From Diploptera punctata (taxonomy: Eukaryota; Arthropoda; Insecta; Blattodea; Blaberidae): a stretch of 64,000 nucleotides of DNA. The notes below the pieces were generated by a model. The model did not search any database. It saw only the letters and a list, made by a program, of their open reading frames with translations, and was not told where the DNA came from. The stretch covers positions 310,001 through 374,000 of the forward strand of contig JASPKZ010007296.1 of NCBI GenBank assembly GCA_030220185.1, read 5' to 3'. This document shows, piece after piece, positions 43,709 through 55,200 of this stretch. The position numbers and the translations under genes are program-made. How positions within the stretch are numbered: position 1 is the first letter of the stretch; each line of letters begins with the position of its first letter.

Positions 43709-44060
43709 GGAAAATTTTTGGACCAAAGAGAGATGAACAGACAGGTGAATGGAGAAAACTACATAACAGAAAGCTACATGGTCTTTATAGGAAACCAGAT
43801 ATAATAAGAACAGTTAAGTCCCATAAACTGTGATGGATTGGACATGTGGCAAGAATGAGGAATGAAAGAAGTGCAAGGAAGCTTCTTGTAGGAAAACCAG
43901 AGGGAAAACACCCAGTTGATAGACCAAGAATGAGGTGGAAGAATAGCATTAACTATGATTTGAGAGAAGAAGATTATACAGAGGATGATTGGAAAACATC
44001 AGCTCAGGATAGGGATGTATGGAGAGCTTATGTCTGCTCAGCCATGAACCTACGGATTTG
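43709..44060 (+). pseudogene. RTE-a C-terminus
   Basis: GPKRDEQTGEWRKLHNRKLH, IRTVKSHKL, a stop, then WIGHVARMRNERSARKLLVG, VDRPRMRWKNSINYDLREED and VWRAYVCSAMNLRI. The end matches 63850-63900. Confidence 0.85.
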
Positions 44061-44219
44061 ATAGAGCCAGTGAGTTAGTAAACTCAGCAAAGTGCTCTGA
44101 TTGATCTGTCCTTATCCCCACATCCATATCTTTAACCATCTCTAGCTTGCTCAAAAGTGGATTCACAGGATGTAATATTCAAGATTTAGCCTATTAACAA
44201 CATCTTCACTTCAGATTTA

Positions 44220-44460
44220 GGTGATTCACCTGTTCCAAATTCACAATAAATCCTTCCGTCTCTTCCTAGGTCTTCCTACATCTCTTAATCCCTTTGGTTT
44301 ATAATGATCTTGGGCAATCTTGTTTCTTCCATTCTCTGAACATGCTGTTCCCAGCCGACGCAGTGTTGTTGAATTCTCTGAACATGCTGTTCCCAGCTGA
44401 TGCAGTGTTGTTGAATTCTATCATTTATTGAATATATTTCTTCTAATTAATTTCTTATTT
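44220..44460 (-). pseudogene. LINE relic with a 42-bp duplication
   Basis: Minus-strand pieces VQRMEETRLPKIII and DVGRPRKR-like residues are LINE C-terminal motifs. Within it ctgaacatgctgttcccagc is repeated at a 42-bp period (44334 and 44376). Confidence 0.55.
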
Positions 44461-45185
44461 CTTCATTTCTTATGTGGTCCAATTTTGTGCATCCTTTGTA
44501 GTAAAAATTATGTGATAAAAATTGTAAAATGGTGTAAAAATTATTTGGAAAGTTGCCTTGTAAGATATTTTTAACAATCAGCAACTTTTTTTTCATATTA
44601 TAAGTTACCGGTATTATTCAATAGATTTTTTTTTTTTCCTTTTGGAAAGCTGAACTAGTTATTTCCATAAACATGCAATGTAAATAATGCCAAGCAAGGA
44701 GAATGACATATTATTGAAATGGTACTATGACAGTAGCCTATTTTATTTCTGGTACACCACATCAGATTAATTTGATCTATCATTTATTTGAAGGAGGGGA
44801 AAATTGTAAGTATAATGAACTTGAAATAGCAACAAGAAATTTATGTTATTTCAAATTTTAATTCAAATTTGGGTATAAAAGAGTGAAAAATTTTGCTGAG
44901 AGATCTCTTCTTTCATGAGGTTTTTTTTTACTAACCATAAATATATGACATAGGATCCTTCCAAAGGAACCCATACTCGGATTTTTAAAAAGTAAATGAT
45001 CCCACTACAGGCCTTAGTATGTCCTTAGGGTAGTAGGAGATAAATGCTCCCACCTTTCTAGACAATCAAGACAAGATATCAACTAGTTTGTCAGCCCTTC
45101 ATGACAGCAACTTAATCTCCTGAACATATGTATAGTACTCATTTCTGTTAGAAGCTGAGTTAACCTGGGGGCATGGTGCTGACAG
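44461..45185. other. AT-rich interval, nothing assigned
   Basis: No coding or repeat structure recognised. Confidence 0.35.
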
Positions 45186-45189
45186 AAGA

Positions 45190-45352
45190 TTCAGACCAGT
45201 TTAAAAATCTTGACCTCAACAAACAGGAATCGAACCCTCAACCCTCTGGCTTGTACGCTCTGAAAAATCCATTGACACTGGTTAGGTTTGAATCCACGAA
45301 CCTTGAAACCAGTAGCGAGCATGGTAACCACTAGTCCACCAGCCTCTGCTCA
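45190..45352 (-). mobile_element. tRNA-derived SINE (related to S1 head)
   Basis: On the minus strand from about 45350: ggtggactagtggttaccat (A box), then gtggattcaaacctaacc (B box) and caatggatttttcagagcgt. The head resembles family S1; a second B-box-like gggttcgattcctgttt follows at about 45225, so two partial heads may be joined. Confidence 0.6.
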
Positions 45353-45357
45353 ATTTA

Positions 45358-46080
45358 ATTAGTAAATTTTAATTACTCTGGCATTCACAAATTATTTATA
45401 ATACTCTTATAAATTACCAATGGGCCACAGTGGACTAGTGTGTATGCTCCTTGCCTCTGGTCCCAAGGGTCGTAGGTTCAAACCCGGCCAGGGTCGATGG
45501 ATTTTTTTAGGATGGAAAAATCCAAGGAGCAAGTCCTCCGGGAGGGACTTTAAACTGTGAGTCCCAAGTCTGAAGATTTTCTGGCTCGTAAAAGATCCTT
45601 AAGCCTGAATAAAAAGTCCTCTAAGCAAAATTTACTGAATTTTCCCGTCCTAGTACTACCTTGGTTTCCTAGATTTCAGTATGAGGCAGAACGCTGACCA
45701 CAAGCAACTCCAATGATATCTATATGAAAACAAGTGTAACTAAATTGGTATAGTTCAATTTCTTCCTAAATCTTGTTGAGGGAAACAAGGGCATACAAGA
45801 TACAAGAAGATATAAATTACCAAAAACTATAAATTTAAACGGATTGTAATTTTTAAATGTTATTAATTTGATTTTGTTACTGAAATTAGAAGTTTGAATT
45901 TTTGCTGAAATATAGTTACTAAAGTTTAATTACTCTGGCATTCACAAATTATTTATAATACCTACATAAATTACCAAAAACTATGAATTTAAATGGATTT
46001 TAATGTTCAAGTTATATTTATTTGATTTGAATGTTGTTACTGAGATGAGATGTTCAAATTTTTTGCTGAAATAAAGTTTG
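45358..46080. repeat. Local tandem duplication of about 165 bp, first copy split by a SINE
   Basis: ttaattactctggcattcac starts near 45368 and again near 45929; the following attatttataata, taaattaccaa and aaactatraatttaaa elements are shared. The S1 SINE lies only in the first copy, so the duplication or the SINE is datable relative to the other. Confidence 0.75.
45421..45811 (+). mobile_element. tRNA-derived SINE S1, 12-bp TSD
   Basis: A box tggactagtgtgtatgctcc, B box ggttcaaacccggcc, body colinear with 7110-7513. Target duplication ataaattaccaa at 45409-45420 and 45812-45823. Confidence 0.92.
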
Positions 46081-46174
46081 TTATATTGGCAAAACTGAAT
46101 ATGCCTATTTTTTTCTAATGCCACCATGTTGTCTTTTATGACATTTCTGGCATTGGCAGAATTGTAATCCATTT

Positions 46175-46398
46175 CTTAGGTTGGGCCCCTGGAAGGCAGA
46201 GATACGTTACCCCGATGGTATGATAAATGATAATGAAGCACCAGGAGAGTTCTTAACCTAAACTTAATTCCAGACTATAGGCAACCACAGGAATAATTCC
46301 CTTTAAGGAAAAATTCCTATGGTTTGACCAGGAATCGAACCCGGGACCTCATGAACAGTGGTCAGGAACGCTAACCACTAGCCCATGAGGCTGGTCAA
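46175..46398 (-). mobile_element. tRNA-derived SINE (family S4)
   Basis: On the minus strand: catgggctagtggttagcgt (A box), cgggttcgattcctggtc (B box), then a body running left to about 46175. Confidence 0.72.
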
Positions 46399-46399
46399 A

Positions 46400-48345
46400 G
46401 GTGATGGATTAATTAAATCGTTAACGAGTTCGTTCTCTATGTTAACGAGAAATTAAGTAAAAATTAGTATAACGTCACCTTGGCCCTGTTCCTATAATGT
46501 ATGTATTTGTTCCTTGTAATGTCATAGGACCAGGGTTGCAGCCTAAAACACGTAGAACTCTAGAAGAGACCCAAGAAATAGCCGGAATTGTAGTAGCCAT
46601 TTTCACACTATTTTGTAATAATATAACTTATTTATCGCTTATTATGTAAGAGAATTTGATAAATTCTCAATCCTATAGTATATTCAGATTCCAACAGATG
46701 TCTCTACGTTTTAATCGTTAGGGTCATTACAAGGAGAATTTAAATTTTTAACTTATAAGCAGAGTTTGAAATGTTATTTCATTACAAAAAAAATGAAAAT
46801 ATTAGGCCAATTGGGGTATATATATGCTATTAGAAGAATAAGGGGTCTTAAACACACAAAATGCATTTGCACTCGTTGTAGGTCGGATCTAACACACATT
46901 TGGTGATATTCCGTTCTGGGAGCAGATCCTTTGATCTATGGTACTGTTGTCATCAGTGCTGAAAACAATGCCATTCTTAAATTGATATTTATTTAAAATT
47001 TATTAAATAGCTATCCCGAAGGTATAGAAACACTATAGACAATTCTCATTACCTAATAAAGTTACGAACTGAAATTCTTAACAGATTACTATATAATCCG
47101 ATAGAGTTTTTCTAGTAATTACTCTTGTTGGCTGCATTGCATTTTCTCTGCCACTGAAAAATGGCAGGGACAATAGCTCGGTGGAACCCAATTTTTAAGG
47201 GACAATTTGGTATGTTCATTACAGATAATACAATTAAAGTAGTAATATATATTTTGATAACATGTAACTTTAGTTTGGTTGTAAGTTAGCTTTTAATTAC
47301 CAAAACGTTAAGTTTGTAAGTAATTATGTAATACAGTATTTTTAGGTTTCTGCTTTACTAAAAATATATTTTATGTTTTGTTAATATTCTTATATCTAAA
47401 TATTTACATTTGTTTAGGTTATTTAGGTACATCAGTATTGAGCTGTGTTCAAGTCCGTACGAATACCACACAACCAACAAAAGTAAGCACTAAAACCTAA
47501 TAAAATTTATGTCTAAGATTCATGGTATTATCCAGTTTATTCCATTAATCGAAATATACGGCTAGATAGTAGATTTTGATCAAACATTCACTTAGAGAAA
47601 GTTTACAGTTTTTCATAAAAGATTAGATAATTTTTAAGATTGGTTAGGTTAGGTTTCATGAATGTCAGATTCTTTGACATTTTTTATTGTTTAGTGTCAT
47701 AATCCATATAGGCCTAGACTCAGATTATTGAAATCTTGAAATTTGGGGTAAAGTTTCCAACATGGAACATACAATTTTTTTTTTAAGTCCAAAGCAGACT
47801 GCCAGCAGATACAAGTGGACAGATTTTATAATCATGCATAGCTGCTAAACATATACAATACCAGTTGCCAATATTGAAATTCTAAAACTAAAAAGCAAAC
47901 CAGAATACAAATACTTACTCTAGTTAAATTTGTGGCTCAAATTTAGAATTCTTTGACCTATGATTTTTCATTCTACATTCTTGTAATACTGTTGCTCTAC
48001 ATACTTTCTCCGTCTGTACTAATATTTCATACTAGTTTAAACATTTTGCAACAATACTTATATATTTTTTACAATTATTAAATATGTATCTACAAATGCA
48101 AATTGTCACATTTATCTTAAATGATTTCTTCAAAGTTCTACAAAGTCATGCATATGCACAAATACTTAAAGAATTTTCGGCTCAACTGCACTTCTACTAG
48201 CGCTTGATTTTTCAGTTATATTGTGGTAAACTATAGCTCTTCTTCTGTATTTACTAACATTACTTAATATTTTAAACTTTTTCAAACAATTTTTATAATA
48301 TTATGAGACAATTTTGAAGTATTTATTTAAATATGCAAATCAAAT
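46400..48345. other. AT-rich interval, nothing assigned
   Basis: No recognisable domain. An isolated aggttaggttaggtttcatg stretch lies near 47640. Confidence 0.3.
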
Positions 48346-48349
48346 ATGA

Positions 48350-49560
48350 CACTGTTAGACAATATTGTGATGCTAACTGCGGTATATTATGCTGTTTTGA
48401 GTTATCACTGGTTGGATCAGCGTTAGAGAGTGATAAGTAAGTGTACACCCATTTTTAATAAATGTTTGGTAATTTTAATATTAATATATTTTTTAACATA
48501 GATTTGGGTATTTATTACAAATATTGGTCATTTAAATTTCAAATCGACGGATTGTAATCGAGGATGATAATCGATATGTGGCTCGATTGTGGGATATAGC
48601 TGGCTCTATAAACTCTGGTGCATGCGCACTGTTGTTCTATTGGACTTTGAAAATATTTCACGCTAGTTTAAGTACAGTTTTTCCAAATTTTCTGTTAGAT
48701 GGTAGAGATATTTATAAATTGGTATGACCAACATTTGAAAATATGGCTGAGCTTCACTTTAAGATGCACACATTTTTCCATCTACCATTCTTATGCCACT
48801 GATGCACGCTTTTCAACCATTTATAATAATGTTTTGTACTATTATAAACATTTTGGAACCATTTTATAAACATTTCTTACAATTTTTAAATATTTATAAA
48901 TTATGCAAATATTGTGTATCGGGTTCTAGAGGTGCGGAAATGCTTCATATAACATCTGCTAGGTGATTCTCAAATTGGAGTTACCAAGATTTGAAAATAA
49001 TTCCAAAGCATATTTAGTGTTAGTGTACGTAAAATTAGTTTATAGTTTATTAAATAATATGCATGTAAATTGTTTTGTTAGATTAGGAAATGGGAAGTTG
49101 GTTTACGTCCATTTTTTTAGCATTTGGGAATAAATAATATGCATGTAAATTGTTTTGTTTGGTTAGGAAATGGGAAGTTAGTTTACGTCCATTTTTTTAA
49201 GCATTTGGGAATTTATTCCCAATGTTGGTAAAGCCGACTTCAGAGCCATCTACCAGAAGCTACATTAACCATTACAGCAACTCGTACATGCGCACTGCGA
49301 TTCTGTGAAACTTAGAAGAATTCGTGTGCACCCATTTCTGGACCTTATCCGAAAATATATTTGAAGAAATGGATGTTCACTGAATTAATTTTGTTAGGTT
49401 CTGATAGGACAAGTTAGTGTACATCAGAATAGTTTACATTTCATTAAATAATATAGGCCTACATGTAATTTATTTTGTTAGGTTAAGAAAGGAGAAGTTG
49501 GTGTAAATCCATTTCTTATAAACATGTTTGGGAATTTATTGTGAAGGTTATAGCAGTGGC
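48350..49560. repeat. Partial copy of the giant-palindrome repeat family
   Basis: tcttatgccactgatgcacg (about 48790) and gttaggaaatgggaagttgg-type sequence followed by gagccatctacc and ttaaccattacagc (about 49240-49275) match 28475-28490 and 28650-28765. An 80-bp segment is tandemly duplicated (49051 and 49131). Confidence 0.65.
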
Positions 49561-49618
49561 ATTCGGTGGTCAGAGCAATTACCCCAGCTGTGCGACTAAA
49601 GTATGACTTTTAGTTTAT

Positions 49619-50027
49619 CTTCTTCTTCTTCTTGTAAACCCATGTTTCCATTAACAGAGATTTAGGCGCTCTCATCCTACAGGGAAGAATTTGAGCCATA
49701 CTAATTTAGTTACACTTGTTTTCGTATAGATGTCCTTTGAGTGGTCTGTGGTCAGCGTTCTGCCTCATACTGACATCTAACAAACCAAGGTATTACTAGG
49801 ACGGGAAAATTCGGTAAATTTTGCTTAGAGGCCTTTCATTCAGGCTTAAGGATCTTTTACGAGCCTGAAAATCTTCAGACTCGGGACCTATTGCTTAAAG
49901 TCCCTCCCGGAGGACTTGCTCCTTGGATTTTTCCGTCCTAAAAAGTCCATCGACCTTGGCCGGGTTTGAGCCCATGACCCTTGGGACCAGAGGCAAGGAG
50001 CATAACCACTAGTCCACCGCGGCCGAT
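49619..50027 (-). mobile_element. tRNA-derived SINE S1, minus strand, 13-bp TSD
   Basis: Full S1 copy in reverse; target duplication acttttagtttat at 49606-49618 and 50028-50040. The 3' tail is (AAG)n. Confidence 0.93.
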
Positions 50028-50120
50028 ACTTTTAGTTTATAAGAACTTTTATTCCAAATTATTTAATTTATTAATAGTATGAACATTTATTAAATTATAC
50101 AATCTAGATATATATCTAAG

Positions 50121-50127
<7 letters not shown>

Positions 50128-50153
<26 letters not shown>

Positions 50154-50156
50154 ATT
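50128..50156. repeat. (TA)n microsatellite
   Basis: Short ta array between the SINE and the LINE fragments. Confidence 0.85.
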
Positions 50157-50159
50157 ATT

Positions 50160-50392
50160 AAACCTGTTGTAGTGTATGGCAGTGAATCCTGGACCATATC
50201 AGTAAGAACCGCTACAAGACTTGCCACCTGGGAGAGAAATATCTTAAGGAAAATATATGGTCCAATTAAGGATAAGGGTACCTGGAGAATAAGAACTAAC
50301 CAGGAAATATATTACCTATATAAAGATAATGATATAGTTATAGATATTAAAGTTAGACGTATTGAATGGTTGGGCCTGCTTTGGAACAAATT
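50160..50392 (+). pseudogene. RTE-type LINE C-terminal fragment
   Basis: MYGSESWTISVRTATRLATW, RNILRKIYGPIKDKGTWRIR and VRRIEWLGLLW form the thumb-to-tail region of an RTE LINE. It is truncated on both sides and abuts a different LINE at about 50392. Confidence 0.8.
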
Positions 50393-51700
50393 TCTATAGA
50401 TGAATTAACTCATGTTATTAAATCATTAAAAAGTAACAAAGCTCCTGGAGAAGACCACATTAAATCAGGAATTATTTAAATTTTCAACTAAAAAATTTTT
50501 AGACAGATTTCTTATTCTCCTTAATATGATGTGGGAAGGACAAGAACCACCACAAAGCTGGAACAAATTCATTGTAATACCAATCTTCAAAAAAGGAAGT
50601 CACCAAATCCAAGATAACTGTCGTGGAATGAGCTTGTTGAACTCTGGATATAAAATTTATGCTAATATAGTTAAGAATAAATTGAAAAAAAATTATGAAA
50701 ATATAATTGGAGAAGAGCAGAATGGATTCAGAAAGTGTAGATCTTGTACAGATGGATTCTTCACCCTAAAACTACTATTAGAAAAGCACAAGGAATTCAA
50801 TATAGAAACTCATCGCCTTTGTTGACTTCATAAAGGTTTTTGACAAAGTAGACGGAAATATATTATTACAAATTTTAGCTGATGATAACGTTCCACAACA
50901 ATATGTTACTAATATCTTCAACATCTATAAAGATAATGAAATCTCTGTTAAACAAGATGGCAAACTATCTTCTTGGAAAAAGATCAACACAGGAGTAAGA
51001 CAGGGATGTGGACTTTCACCAGTGCTTTTCATTATATATATGAATATAATAATAAACGAATGGAGGAAAACACAACGGGGATATATACCCATCAATAGGA
51101 ACCTCAAACTCGATGCTATTCTTTTTGCAGATGATTTAGCGCTTTCCGAAAATGATTTGCAACGATCAATTTATAATTTACAAAAAATAGCTGCCAAATT
51201 TAATATGGAAATATCAATTAACAAAACTAAAATAATGGCATTTCATGGGAAGGACCCCATACAAAGTAAAATCTGTCTCCAGAATAAAATTTTAGAGAGA
51301 TCTAATCAATTTAAATATCTTGGATATTATCTCTCTATCTGGGATGAAAAGGATATCCCTGAAAAAATTACTAGTTATAATAAAAGTTTGGGAATTATTA
51401 ATCAAGTTATGAAACCATCCTTTGTACAAAAAAAACACCAGATTACGTTTACATAACACTTTGGCTAGACCAGTGTTGACCTATAGTAGTGAAGCAAGGA
51501 CACTAAAAAGACAACATGAAAGCAGAATAATGGCTTGTGAAATGAGATTCATGCGCAGAACAGCGGGTTACACCAGATGGGATCGGAAAAGGAACACTGA
51601 TATCTTAAAAGAATTGAAGACTACGCCAATTTTGGAATATATTAAACAGTACCAACTAAATTGGAAACACCATCAGCTAAGATTTTTCATATGTTGATGC
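50393..51700 (+). pseudogene. LINE reverse transcriptase
   Basis: SLKSNKAPGEDHIKSGI, then FIVIPIFKKGSHQIQDNCRG, GEEQNGFRKCRSCTDGFFTL, FVDFIKVFDKVDGNILLQI (motif A, shifted frame), TGVRQGCGLSPVLFIIYMNI (motif B), ILFADDLALSENDLQ (motif C, FADD at about 51127), NKTKIMAFHGKD, SNQFKYLGYYLSI, then after a frameshift ARPVLTYSSEARTLKRQHES and RRTAGYTRWDRKRNTDILKE. At least three frameshifts. The 3' part is related to the minus-strand piece at 61697-62003. Endonuclease and final tail are missing. Confidence 0.9.
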
Positions 51701-51981
51701 AAGTGGTTTTACTGTGATTCTAATAGTCATTATGCTATCAACAAAATTAAAATTCAAAACAGACATATGAATACCTCTATTTAGTGTGTATGGATATTAC
51801 GTTACAATCAGAGTACTTTCAGTTGCCAAAGAGCAACAATGAATATTTCTTCCATTACTCAATTCATGAGTTAAAGTTAGTAATTTAATAATTATTAATA
51901 GTGTCAGTTAATGGATGACTATAAACATTCTTTAACGCTATAACAATATGGGAAATTCAGGACTCGATACATCAATATAAA

Positions 51982-52650
51982 ATGGCTGCAAATGATAAAT
52001 TAACACAGGAAACTATAAATAATCAAACTGTATGTAAACATTGTGGTAAAAATTTTAAAAATGACAGAGGACTAAAAATTCATATAAGTCGTTCACACCC
52101 AACAGAATACCGGGGTAAATTGGTAAACCGTGGAGGTAAATCTCCTCAAGCAATTGTTAACTCCACCCATATTAATGATTCCAAAAATTATACAAAGCAT
52201 GACTTAAGTGAATATCAAATACAAATAGCTACTTGGAAGGAGAAATTTTTAGTGGAACTTGATGATTTTCAGTTTAATAATTTGGTTGAAGAATTCGTTT
52301 CCTTCTTAGCATCTGCAGTTCATATTTTACCTGGTCCCAAACATCCTGCTAGAAGATATTTTAATGCACGAAAAAAGAAAATAGCTGCAAATAATCAACA
52401 AACTTATAAAACGTCTACTAATCCTGAAAGGGCTTTGAAACGAAATAGACTAAAGAGGAAAAATGAATATAGGTATCAGCTGACTCAATTTTATTTTTAC
52501 AACCAACGTAGGAAGGCTCTCCGACAAGTATTTCAAGGAGACAATACTTCATGTTCTATTAATTGCCCTACATTACATGAATATTTCTCAAATTTGTTTT
52601 CTACACACAATGACTTTATTCGAGAAGAATACCCAAACAAACTAGGTGAA
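51982..52650 (+). pseudogene. R2-like LINE N-terminal segment with C2H2 zinc finger
   Basis: ATG at 51982. Residues about 18-40 form CKHCGKNFKNDRGLKIHISR plus SH, a C2H2 finger used by this class for target DNA contact. A Myb-like or linker region with LKRNRLKRKNEYRYQLTQFY follows. The frame reads NKLGE at the target duplication and continues in 52992 on as LGEVEAVQLDE. Confidence 0.85.
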
Positions 52651-52991
52651 TATATTTAATTAATGTTGGGAAGTAAACATTATGAGGTATAATCATTAAA
52701 AATCATCGGAGAACATATTGTTTAAAAAAAATATATATATACAATCAGAAAAACAAAAATAGATCAATGAATTTTGATATCCCTAACGAAATTACATTGA
52801 TTTCGAAGTTCATAAATTCAACCATAGATAGCAGCACTGAAGATGGCGACAATAGAATAGTTGACGGCCGAAGAATTTCAACAGTCGGAGTTATGGCTGA
52901 CGATGAACATGATTATGTTTGAAATCGCGATATCATGGAAGCATGAATCCTATGAGGTGTTATTTAAACAATATGTTCTCCGATGATTTTT
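52651..52991. mobile_element. PLE (family B) insertion, 12-bp TSD
   Basis: aaactaggtgaa at 52639-52650 and 52992-53003. The left part is the inverted 3' terminus (gggaagtaaacattatgagg to gagaacatattgtttaaa); from about 52730 forward sequence encodes YNQKNKNRSMNFDIPNEITL, the PLE nuclease tail, then the hammerhead and terminus. Here the inversion junction is not at the ribozyme. Confidence 0.93.
52891..52938 (+). ncRNA. Hammerhead ribozyme motif (PLE family B)
   Basis: Base-for-base the same motif as 9180-9227: CUGACGA 52897-52903, GAAA 52921-52924, AUCGCGAU. Intact core except for the extra U. Confidence 0.6.
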
Positions 52992-54406
52992 AAACTAGGT
53001 GAAGTTGAAGCTGTTCAATTAGATGAAACATTTGATACTTCTATAAGTACAAATGAAATTATTGAGGCTACTAGGAAAATTTCAATAGACACTGCCAGTG
53101 GGCCAGATCATGTAATTGTAAGAGCAATTAAAAACAATGTCGCCGCTGAAATCATATCTCTAATTGCTACAAGAATGCTAGTTTCAGGAATTGTGCCACC
53201 TGTATTACAGAAAGCTCAAACTGTATTAATTCATAAGAGCGGTGATAAAAACGAACTTTCAAACTGGCGTCCTATAACCATTTGTTCAGTGGTTCGGAGA
53301 GTAATCGAGAGAGCCCTTAATAAACGCCTGTGTAGTTACATAACCTTCAGTGAACACCAGAGAGGTTTCATAAATTCTCCAGGCACACACATTAATACAT
53401 CTATCCTAAATAACATCTTACAATCAGCAAAACAAAAGAAAGAGTCTGCATGTATAGTTTTTTTGGACATAAGTAAAGCCTTAGATAATATAGGACATAA
53501 TCATCTTAAGAACACATTACAAACTGTCGGTGTGCCAAAACAATTATCAAAATTAATATTAAATCTCCAGGAAGGAAACACGACTCAGATTGAAACCCAT
53601 CAAAATAAAACTAAACCAATCACTATCAATCGAGGAGTTCTACAAGGTTCTCCGTTATCACCGTCTTTATATAACATTGCAACTAATCATATTCTCGATG
53701 AACTCTAGAAAAATCAATAAAAAGTCAATATGGTTATCTACTACTTCCAGATCAACCTCATCTAACAATTATGAGCTTTGCTGATGACACGGTGATTATA
53801 AGGAAAGATGCAGCAGCTGCCAGTGAACTGACAAGAATTGTTCTACAGAGGTTTCAGGAAATAGGCCTTCAAATTAATGTTTCCAAATCAGCAGTGCTTT
53901 CAATCGAGAAAGGTAAACTATGTGAAAAAAATCTCCAATTTGATGGATATGCTATTCGTGCCCGTAAAATCACTGACACTATTCGTTACTTAGGTTTCAG
54001 CTTTTCAGATCATATAACTTTTGATTCTAAGCAAACCCTTACTAAATTACGGGATAATATTGAAACTCTCATTGCTTCACCACTGTTACAGCCTGATCAG
54101 AAATTTACAGTTTTAAATTGTTCCATATCTCCAACTCTAATCTACCTGTTTCAAACAGTACCACCAAATCAAATACCAAAAACATTTTTAATGAATTGTG
54201 ATAAACTTTTGAGAAGTGGACTTAAAGAAATTTTACATCTTCCGATGGATGTCCCTGATCACATGTTATATACTGAACGTTGGAATAAAGGACTTGGTTT
54301 ATTTTGTGCAACGTGGGAAACAAAATTACAGCATATAAACATTTGCCACAATAATACATACAGTACTACTCTCCGAAACCTAAAAGAGGAAAGTTTAAAT
54401 GTGTGA
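52992..54406 (+). pseudogene. R2-like LINE reverse transcriptase
   Basis: Frame 52992-53708: DTASGPDHVIVRAIK, TVLIHKSGDKNELSNWRPIT, HQRGFINSPGTHINTSIL, CIVFLDISKALDNIGHNHL (motif A with catalytic Asp), NRGVLQGSPLSPSLYNIATN (motif B). Frame 53771-54406: MSFADDTVIIRKDAAAASEL (motif C, FADD about 53777), INVSKSAVLSIEKG, RYLGFSFSDHI, HLPMDVPDHMLYTERWNKGL. A single frameshift separates the frames at about 53710. Confidence 0.92.
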
Positions 54407-55200
54407 GAGACCTTAACATTGAACCTAGTGACATCAACATTAACACTCGAAGTCTTCTACCAGATGCAAGGAAACTCAGGAAACAACTAAGAGACAAAGA
54501 AGCAGTTCTCTGGAGTCAACTTCCTCATAAAGGAAAAGGCATTGTTCTCTACAATGAATATACACCGGCAAATCAATGGATTCGTGACCATCAGGGATTG
54601 TCTTGTTCCGAATGGAGAGAAGCGATTAAAATGCAAGCCAATGTATCGGCGGTGCGTTCTTTGCCGGGCAGGTCTAGGGACGATACCCTCTGTAGAGAGC
54701 ACTAAACCCTTGCACACGTCCTTGGGACCTGTTCATTTGGAGAATCACTGAGAAATATTCAGCACCACACTATTCGAAATATGATGGCAGAAGCCTTGCG
54801 AGATTTTGGATACACAGTTTATGAGTAAGTTCATGGTGTGGCCACTAATGGGAGTAACAGACGAATAGATATTATTGCATTTAGACCATCTTCTAAAATT
54901 GGTATGATATTAGATCCCACAATTCGTTTTGAGACTCATAGTGGCCAACCTGAGGAAGTTGGCTCTGAAAAGAAACCCATATATGAGCCAACAATTGACT
55001 ATTACAAAGATAAATACCAACTAGAAGGTATAACTGTCACAGGATTGATTATCGGTGCAAGAGGTACTATACCAGGATTCTTAGCCAAATTTTGGAATTC
55101 CTTAGATTTGGACAGGGTGCACCTTTCTAAAATTGCCATCGCTGCCATTAGAGGATCAATTTCAATTTTAAGAAACCATATTTACAAAATTACTTTATAG
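54403..55200 (+). pseudogene. R2-like LINE C-terminal CCHC and restriction-like endonuclease
   Basis: 54403-54705 carries VSAVRSLPGRSRDDTLCREH, the conserved run-up to the Cys/His knuckle, which is itself broken. 54838-55200: NGSNRRIDIIAFRPSSKIGM, DPTIRFETHSGQPEEV, EKKPIYEPTIDYYKDKYQLE, VTGLIIGARGTIP. The R..DI, DP.IRFE and EKK..YEP residues correspond to the PD-(D/E)XK nuclease core of R2-type elements. Stops lie at 54705-54838. Confidence 0.88.

Larger units (their letters stand above)
37090..44075 (+). mobile_element. RTE-type LINE (RTE-a) split by three later insertions
   Basis: Segments of one plus-strand LINE appear in order: 5' leader and endonuclease (37090-38200), RT (38620-39911), thumb and C-terminus (41250-41484 and 43709-44060), with gtgccagtgag-like 3' end. 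Insertions: a PLE (38734-38895), a mariner (39915-41247) and an inverted second RTE (41485-43708). Removing these restores colinearity with the copy at 62005-63925. A LINE-tail fragment (about 37482-37565) also lies in the 5' part. The element carries numerous stops. Confidence 0.85.
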
